From Delftia sp. PS-11 (GTDB lineage: Bacteria > Pseudomonadota > Gammaproteobacteria > Burkholderiales > Burkholderiaceae_C), in contig NZ_JACSYA010000049.1 of assembly GCF_029870285.1 (NCBI RefSeq), positions 1 through 27,637 on the forward strand: 27,637 nucleotides of DNA, in the 5' to 3' direction. This document shows, piece by piece, positions 23,113-27,637 of this stretch (its first letter is position 1; every line of letters begins with the position of its first letter). Position numbers and translations under genes: made by a program. The notes beneath the pieces were generated by a model. The model was not told where the DNA came from. It saw only the letters and a list, made by a program, of their open reading frames with translations, and did not search any database.

Positions 23113-26090
23113 TACAAGCCTCCTCGGGCCAATGCGGCGGCGGTGGCCTGCTGTACTGCAGCTTCGGCCTCCTCGGCCTGCTGCTGCTGCTCTTCAAGCA
23201 GCCGGGCGTGGTAGCGGTGGCTGCGCACGGACTGGCGGGCAATGGCGGTCAGGATCAGCATGGCGGCGCCCACCACCAGCGCGAACACGCCGATATCGAA
23301 GAACAGGGCGCTGGCGATATGCACATCGCCCACGACTGGCAGGGTCATATGGAAGGTGTGGCTCGTCAGGAAGGGATAGCCTGCAGCGATGGAGCCCATG
23401 CCCGTGCCCAGGGCAAACAGCAGTCCGACGCTGATCCAGCGGCGCGGAAACAGCGGCAGGTGGGCTTCCACCCATTGCGTGCCCGAGATGATGTACTGCA
23501 TCAGCAAGGCCACCGAGAACACCAGTCCAGCCACGAAGCCGCCGCCGGGCTCGTTGTGCCCCCGCATGAAGATGTACATGGATACCAGGGCTGCGAAAGG
23601 CAGCAGCAGGCGCACCAGCACGGCGGGCACCATCAGGTAGCCGACGGCCGTGTCACCGGCATTGCGCGGGTTGAGCAGATCGGTCTGCAGGTCGCCGGGC
23701 ATGTAGCGCTGCTGTTCGGGGAGATCCAGGGTCTCGCGCGCAGGGCGGAAGCGCCGCAGCAACGCGTACACGACCAGCGCGACGATGCCCAGCACCACGA
23801 TTTCGCCAAAAGTGTCGAAACCACGGAAGTCCACCAGCATGACATTGACCACATTGGTGCCGCCGCCGCCGCTCAGCGCCTGCTCCAGGAAGAAGGTCGA
23901 TGCGCCGTCATAAAAGGGCCGGCTCATCATCGCAAATGCCAGCCAGGCCATGCCGCCGCCAGCCACCATCGACAGCAGCAGATCGCGCATGCGCCGCGAC
24001 CGCGCACGCAGATCGGCCGAAAGCACGGGAATGTGCAGGCTCTTGTCGCGCTTGGGCATCCAGCGCAGGCCCAGCAGCATCAGCACCGTGGTCACCACTT
24101 CGACGACGAGCTGGGTCAGCGCCAGATCGGGCGCCGAGAACCAGAGGAACGTCAGGCAGGTGCACAGGCCTGCGCCTCCCAGCATGATCAGCGCCGTCAT
24201 ACGGTGGTACTTGGCCTTCCAGGCGGTACCCAGCGCGCAGAGTATGCCAATCGCCCACAGCAGCACGAAGGCAGGCGACAGTGGCAGCGTGCCCCGGTCG
24301 CCCAGCTTCATGCCCTGCAGCCACAGGGGCAGGGCACCCGCGAGCACGGCGGTGCAGACCAGCCACAGCATCTGCCACTGCAGCCGCATGGTGGACAGGC
24401 GCCGCCGCGCGCTCCTGCCCAGCAGGGTGATGCGTGCCAGCAGATTCTCGAAGGCACGCTGGCCGCTGAGCGTGCCGACCAATGGCGCAGCATCGATATG
24501 GCCTGCCTGGCGCTGCCAGCGCAGCAGCATGTACAGCAGGATGCCTCCGGCCAGGGCCACCAGACTCATGATCAGCGGCATGTTCCAGCCATGCCAGATG
24601 GCCAGGCTGTAGGTGGGCAGTTCGCCCCCTACCACCGGCGCCGCAGCCGCTGCCAGAAAACTGCCGACAGCCCAGGCCGGCAGCATGCCCACCACCAGGC
24701 AGGCCAGCACCAGCAGCTCGACAGGCACGCGCATCCAGTGCGGGGGTTCGTGCGGCGTGTGCGGCAGGTCGGTGGCCTTGGGCCCGAAAAACACATCCAC
24801 GGTAAAGCGCAGCGAATAGGCCACGCTGAACATTCCAGCCACCGTGGCCGCCACAGGCAGGGCCGTGCGCACCCAGGGCGCCGCTTCAAGGTAGACGGTC
24901 TCCGCGAAGAACATTTCCTTGGACAGGAAGCCGTTGAGCAGCGGCACGCCTGCCATGGCCGCGCTGGCCACGCAGGCCAGCGTGGCCGTGATGGGCATCA
25001 TGTGGCGCAGCCCGGAAAGCCGCCGGATGTCGCGTGAGCCGCTTTCATGGTCCACGATGCCGGCAGCCATGAACAGCGATGCCTTGAAGGTCGCATGGTT
25101 CATGATGTGAAAGACGGCCGCCACCGCAGCCAGCTTGCTGTTCAGGCCCAGCAGCAGCGTGATCAGGCCCAGGTGCGAAATCGTCGAATAGGCCAGCAAT
25201 CCCTTGAGATCGTGCTGGAACATGGCCAGATAGCCACCGATGAGCAATGTGGCTGTTCCCGCTCCTCCCACCAGCCAGAACCAGGCATCGGTGTCGCCCA
25301 GCACGGGCCACATGCGTGCCAGCAGGAAGACTCCCGCCTTGACCATGGTGGCTGAGTGCAGGTAGGCCGATACCGGCGTGGGCGCTGCCATGGCATGGGG
25401 CAGCCAGAAGTGGAAGGGAAATTGCGCGCTCTTGCTCAGGGCGCCCAGAAGAATCAGGCACAGCGCCACCAGATACAGCTGGTGATCGCGCACCTGCTGG
25501 CCGGCCACCAGAATGTTGTCCAAGTCGTAGCTGCCCACGATATGGCCCATCACCAGCATGCCTGCCAGCATGGCCAGGCCACCGGTGCCTGTCACGGTCA
25601 GCGCCATGCGCGCGCCTCTGCGCGCATCCTTGCGGTGGTGCCAGTAGCCGATCAGCAGAAAGGAAAAAAGGCTGGTCAGCTCCCAGAAAAATGCCAGCTG
25701 GATGATGTTGCCCGACAGGACCACCCCGGCCATGGCGCCCATGAAGGCCAGGAAGAAGGAGAAAAAGCGCGGCACGGGATCGGCGGGCGACATGTAGTAG
25801 CGCGCATAGAGCACCACCAGCGAGCCCATTCCCAGCACCAGCATGCAGAACATCCAGGCAAAGCCATCCATGCGGATGACCAGGTTCATTCCCAGCGTGG
25901 GCAGCCACTCGATCTCCTGGCGCAGAACGGTGCCATCCGCAATTTCCGGGAACAGCAGGGCCGCCTGAACAGCGCAGGTCAGCGCAATGATTCCCGCCAG
26001 CGTGGACTCCGCATTGCGCGCATTGGCTGGCAGCATGGCGGCGATCAGACTGCCGGCAAAAGGCAGAAGAATGAGAGTGATCAAGGGCAT
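23112..26090 (-). CDS. mrpA: Na+/H+ antiporter subunit A, fused A/B type
   Basis: A 992-residue MrpA with MrpB fused at the C-terminus, marking a group-2 Mrp operon. The NuoL-like part has Glu137 in QLAFFWELTSLFSFLLIGYW, Lys220 in LLGALSKSAQFPFHFWLPHAM and Lys251 in LHSATMVKAGVFLLAR. An MbhD/MbhE-like stretch (about 600-760) includes LTQLVVEVVTTVLMLLGLRWMP. The MnhB domain (about 815-960) carries MRGHNEPGGGFVAGLVFSVALLMQY. The complex exchanges Na+ (or K+, Li+) for H+ and supports pH and salt homeostasis. No ribosome-binding site precedes the ATG, and an inverted repeat lies directly upstream (26093-26127). The 23112 end overlaps mrpC. Confidence 0.95.
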   Translation of the reverse strand: MPLITLILLPFAGSLIAAMLPANARNAESTLAGIIALTCAVQAALLFPEIADGTVLRQEIEWLPTLGMNLVIRMDGFAWMFCMLVLGMGSLVVLYARYYMSPADPVPRFFSFFLAFMGAMAGVVLSGNIIQLAFFWELTSLFSFLLIGYWHHRKDARRGARMALTVTGTGGLAMLAGMLVMGHIVGSYDLDNILVAGQQVRDHQLYLVALCLILLGALSKSAQFPFHFWLPHAMAAPTPVSAYLHSATMVKAGVFLLARMWPVLGDTDAWFWLVGGAGTATLLIGGYLAMFQHDLKGLLAYSTISHLGLITLLLGLNSKLAAVAAVFHIMNHATFKASLFMAAGIVDHESGSRDIRRLSGLRHMMPITATLACVASAAMAGVPLLNGFLSKEMFFAETVYLEAAPWVRTALPVAATVAGMFSVAYSLRFTVDVFFGPKATDLPHTPHEPPHWMRVPVELLVLACLVVGMLPAWAVGSFLAAAAAPVVGGELPTYSLAIWHGWNMPLIMSLVALAGGILLYMLLRWQRQAGHIDAAPLVGTLSGQRAFENLLARITLLGRSARRRLSTMRLQWQMLWLVCTAVLAGALPLWLQGMKLGDRGTLPLSPAFVLLWAIGILCALGTAWKAKYHRMTALIMLGGAGLCTCLTFLWFSAPDLALTQLVVEVVTTVLMLLGLRWMPKRDKSLHIPVLSADLRARSRRMRDLLLSMVAGGGMAWLAFAMMSRPFYDGASTFFLEQALSGGGGTNVVNVMLVDFRGFDTFGEIVVLGIVALVVYALLRRFRPARETLDLPEQQRYMPGDLQTDLLNPRNAGDTAVGYLMVPAVLVRLLLPFAALVSMYIFMRGHNEPGGGFVAGLVFSVALLMQYIISGTQWVEAHLPLFPRRWISVGLLFALGTGMGSIAAGYPFLTSHTFHMTLPVVGDVHIASALFFDIGVFALVVGAAMLILTAIARQSVRSHRYHARLLEEQQQQAEEAEAAVQQATAAALARGGL

Positions 26091-26092
26091 GT

Positions 26093-26127
26093 GCGATTCA
26101 TTTTACGGGCAAGCTTTTTTGAATCGC
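26093..26127. promoter_or_regulatory. Inverted repeat directly upstream of mrpA
   Basis: GCGATTCA (26093-26100) and TGAATCGC (26120-26127) are perfect 8-base arms with a 19-base AT-rich spacer; the proximal arm ends 2 bases before the start codon. A TAAAAT hexamer on the minus strand, within the spacer end (26099-26104), could be a -10 element and would give a very short or leaderless mRNA. No matching -35 was found. It could be an operator for the antiporter operon. Confidence 0.5.
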
Positions 26128-26185
26128 TATGAAAACCTGAGCATGTTTCGGGCTATGGCTGCGCATGTGCCGAGGGTATGGGCGT

Positions 26186-26207
26186 AAAAAAACCCGCCAT
26201 GGCGGGT
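26186..26207 (-). terminator. Rho-independent terminator of the ComEA-like gene
   Basis: ACCCGCCATGGCGGGT (26192-26207) folds into a perfect GC-rich stem. Seven plus-strand A residues (26186-26192) give the T tract on the minus strand. It lies 22 bases past the stop. Confidence 0.88.
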
Positions 26208-26228
26208 GGGCGCAAGGGCGTGCCGCAC

Positions 26229-26654
26229 TCAGGAAGCGCTGCCTGCCTTGGTGGCAGCCGCCGGCTTTGCAGCGGGTTCCTTGGCTGGCGCTGCAGGCTG
26301 GGGCGTGGTCGGCCTGGCGGCTGGTGCGGCCGTATCCTTGGCTGCATTCCCCTTGGCGGATGCATTGCCTGCCGCTGGTGCCGCAGCCTTGTAGCTGGTG
26401 CCATTGACTGTCAGGCCGCCCGCAGAAAATTGGGTGGCAGTAGCTTCGCCCACGCCTTTGACGCGCTGTATGAAGTCCTCCCAGTCCTTGAACGGGGCGG
26501 TTTTGCGCGCTTCGACGATGCGAGCCGAGATCGCAGGGCCGATGCCCTTGATCGTTCCCAGTTCTGCCTGTGCCGCCTTGTTCGCATCCACAGCGGCAAA
26601 CAGCATGGTGGACCACAGCAGCGCGACAAAGCCGGCCATCATTTTCCTGAACAT
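26229..26654 (-). CDS. ComEA-type helix-hairpin-helix protein, secreted
   Basis: A 141-residue protein. A signal peptide (about 1-20, cut near FAA-VDA) is followed by one helix-hairpin-helix unit (about 22-80): VDANKAAQAELGTIKGIGPAISARIVEAR, then FKDWEDFIQRVKGVGEATA. This is the periplasmic DNA-binding module of ComEA, used to pull in transforming DNA. The usual INTA is replaced by ANKA. The second half (about 95-141) is a low-complexity Ala/Pro/Lys tail not found in short ComEA proteins; its positive charge might help DNA or cell-wall contact. ATG 26654 has AGGAG 7 bases upstream and is preferred over 26672. It has its own terminator and no other competence gene nearby apart from the pilus-related gene to the right. 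Confidence 0.88.
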   Translation of the reverse strand: MFRKMMAGFVALLWSTMLFAAVDANKAAQAELGTIKGIGPAISARIVEARKTAPFKDWEDFIQRVKGVGEATATQFSAGGLTVNGTSYKAAAPAAGNASAKGNAAKDTAAPAARPTTPQPAAPAKEPAAKPAAATKAGSAS

Positions 26655-26728
26655 TCGTATCTCCTGAAGCATTCAAATCAATCTTGCAGGCCGCAACCGC
26701 TGTGGCCCGGCCGGATCTTAGAACGTGT

Positions 26729-26968
26729 TCAAAGCCTCCTGAGCAAGAGAACCAAAAACGCCAGATGGACGAGCCGCAAGCCGGTGTTGAGCCAGCGTTC
26801 GCAGTCCTTGCCTGGGTTTTTAAAAGCCTGCTCCAGGGCTACCCCCACACCGGAGCCTGCGCCGGGTACCCGCAAAAACCGCCCGGCAGGCGTGGCCATT
26901 GACCCTGGCGCCGCGAGATCTTTGCGCAAAGACTCTGAAAAATCCCAACCCGTGCATCCCGTTGCCAC
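26729..26968 (-). pseudogene. Possible transposase 3' remnant or dispersed repeat
   Basis: The minus-strand frame ends in CERWLNTGLRLVHLAFLVLLLRRL. That reads like the hydrophobic C-terminus of an IS4/IS5-group transposase, whereas the rest of the frame is unrecognisable. The near-palindrome GAACGTGTTC (26721-26730) sits at its end, as an element terminus might. There is no intact catalytic core. The identification is by general resemblance only. Confidence 0.3.
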
Positions 26969-27007
26969 AGAGGGAGATGCGCCCCTGTCTGATCACCAAA
27001 ACGCAAG

Positions 27008-27045
27008 CGGATTCTGATTTTCTCACCACAAATCAGACCAATCCG
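27008..27045 (+). other. Bulged inverted repeat upstream of the pilY1-like gene
   Basis: TCTGATTT (27013-27020) pairs with AAATCAGA (27030-27037). After a 3-base bulge, CGGAT (27008-27012) pairs with ATCCG (27041-27045). It lies about 140 bases before the start codon, without a T tract, so it could be an operator or a leader structure. Confidence 0.45.
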
Positions 27046-27187
27046 AATGACAGGCGGTGGGCACCTTTCTAGATTCGCCAGCAGCATTCAATTCACAAAA
27101 ACTGCCTGTGCACACCACAGGCCCGGCGCCATGCACGCATGCGCCTGCACCACTGACAGCCCAAGAAACGCAGGGAGGAGAAAACCC

Positions 27188-27637
27188 GTGAACCACGTCA
27201 GCCCCTTCAAAACCACGCTGCTGGCATCGCTGGCCGCACTGGCCTGGGCGCCTGCAGCCAGCCTGGCACAACTGCTGGACCTGGCGCAGTCCCCTCCCGC
27301 CACGGTGGAGCCGTATGTGGCGCCGAACGTGATTCTCAGCCTGGACAACTCGGGCAGCATGATTGAAATTATGACCAGCAACGGCAAGTCCCAGAGGCGC
27401 GCCGCCATTTTGAAAGAAGCGCTGCAATCGGTCTTCAATGACAAGACACTGCTGCCCGACGGAAAAATACGCTTGGCCTGGCAGGTCATGAACTGCTGCT
27501 ACTGGAATCAACCTGGGGTCAACAGACTAGGCCCCACCCGGCTAAGCGGCAATGCAGACAACTCCATGCGGGTGCTCGACGATGCACACCGGCAGCGGTT
27601 TCTGGCGTTTATCAAAGGCTTCCAAGTCGATGGACCA
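27188..27637 (+). CDS. PilY1-like type IV pilus tip protein, 5' part
   Basis: The first 150 codons of a gene cut by the window edge. GTG 27188 is chosen because GGAGGAG lies 7 bases upstream, an optimal ribosome-binding site. The product begins with a signal peptide (about 1-27, ending near SLAQ). A von Willebrand A-like domain follows: VILSLDNSGSM with the metal-site residues Asp53, Ser55 and Ser57, then the RAAILKEALQSVFND helix and IRLAWQVMN strand. This arrangement is typical of PilY1/PilC tip adhesins of type IV pili, which act in twitching, adhesion and pilus biogenesis. The C-terminal beta-propeller would lie outside the window, so the PilY1 name is likely rather than certain. Confidence 0.8.
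   Translation, partial: MNHVSPFKTTLLASLAALAWAPAASLAQLLDLAQSPPATVEPYVAPNVILSLDNSGSMIEIMTSNGKSQRRAAILKEALQSVFNDKTLLPDGKIRLAWQVMNCCYWNQPGVNRLGPTRLSGNADNSMRVLDDAHRQRFLAFIKGFQVDGP

Larger units (their letters stand above)
26673..27187. other. 515-bp spacer between comEA-like and pilY1-like genes
   Basis: No convincing gene was found here. The stretch contains a possible transposase remnant (26729-26968), a bulged hairpin (27008-27045) and the pilY1 ribosome-binding site. Codon-like bias is weak, and several short frames on both strands overlap without any recognisable domain. Confidence 0.6.

Noticed and set aside
23208..25037. A 609-codon plus-strand open frame inside mrpA
   Set aside because: It is rich in Gln, His, Arg and Ala with no domain, lies wholly antisense to a clear mrpA, and reflects the high GC at third codon positions.
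26684..26902. Small plus-strand protein of 72 residues in the comEA-pilY1 spacer
   Set aside because: No ribosome-binding site, no domain, and it overlaps competing frames on the other strand.

Overview
The window is a GC-rich chromosome segment of Comamonadaceae type (Comamonas, Delftia or Acidovorax relatives). This is judged from codon use, a short PhaP phasin with PhaR-type operators, an RmuC/PncB/Fe-binding-protein set close to those of this family, and a PilY1-like pilus gene. The species cannot be fixed by eye. No rRNA, tRNA, CRISPR array or intact insertion sequence was seen.

Left part (1-8092), hydroxamate siderophore and iron signalling: a FecI-like ECF sigma factor and FecR-like anti-sigma/sensor lie on the minus strand behind a good 19-bp Fur box. 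Upstream of them on the same strand are an alpha/beta hydrolase, a GNAT acyltransferase and an L-ornithine N5-monooxygenase (PvdA type). Divergent from these are a PvdE-type peptide exporter and an N5-hydroxyornithine formyltransferase (PvdF type). A perfect 11-bp inverted repeat sits in the divergent promoter. Together they make, acylate or formylate, and export hydroxyornithine building blocks or products. The peptide synthetase and TonB receptor are not in the window.

Middle part (8093-11275), carbon storage and uptake: a type-II 3-hydroxyacyl-CoA dehydrogenase of the SDR family lies behind a promoter whose start overlaps an ACGT-type palindrome resembling LiuR operators. A lone periplasmic iron-binding protein and a PHA-granule phasin follow. 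The phasin promoter is flanked by two PhaR-type sites.

Plus-strand housekeeping run (11276-18311): hotdog thioesterase, nicotinate phosphoribosyltransferase, an NhaD/CitMHS-type antiporter, a 2-hydroxyacid dehydrogenase, RmuC and an MFS transporter, mostly closely spaced. It ends at a strong hairpin facing the convergent LOG gene.

Minus-strand ion-homeostasis block (18372-26090): a complete group-2 Mrp antiporter operon (fused A/B, then C, D, E, F, G with start/stop overlaps), followed 39 bp later by the fluoride channel FluC and then a LOG-family phosphoribohydrolase. Beyond it lie a secreted ComEA-type helix-hairpin-helix protein with its own terminator, a 515-bp spacer with a possible mobile-element remnant, and the 5' end of a PilY1-like adhesin cut by the window edge.
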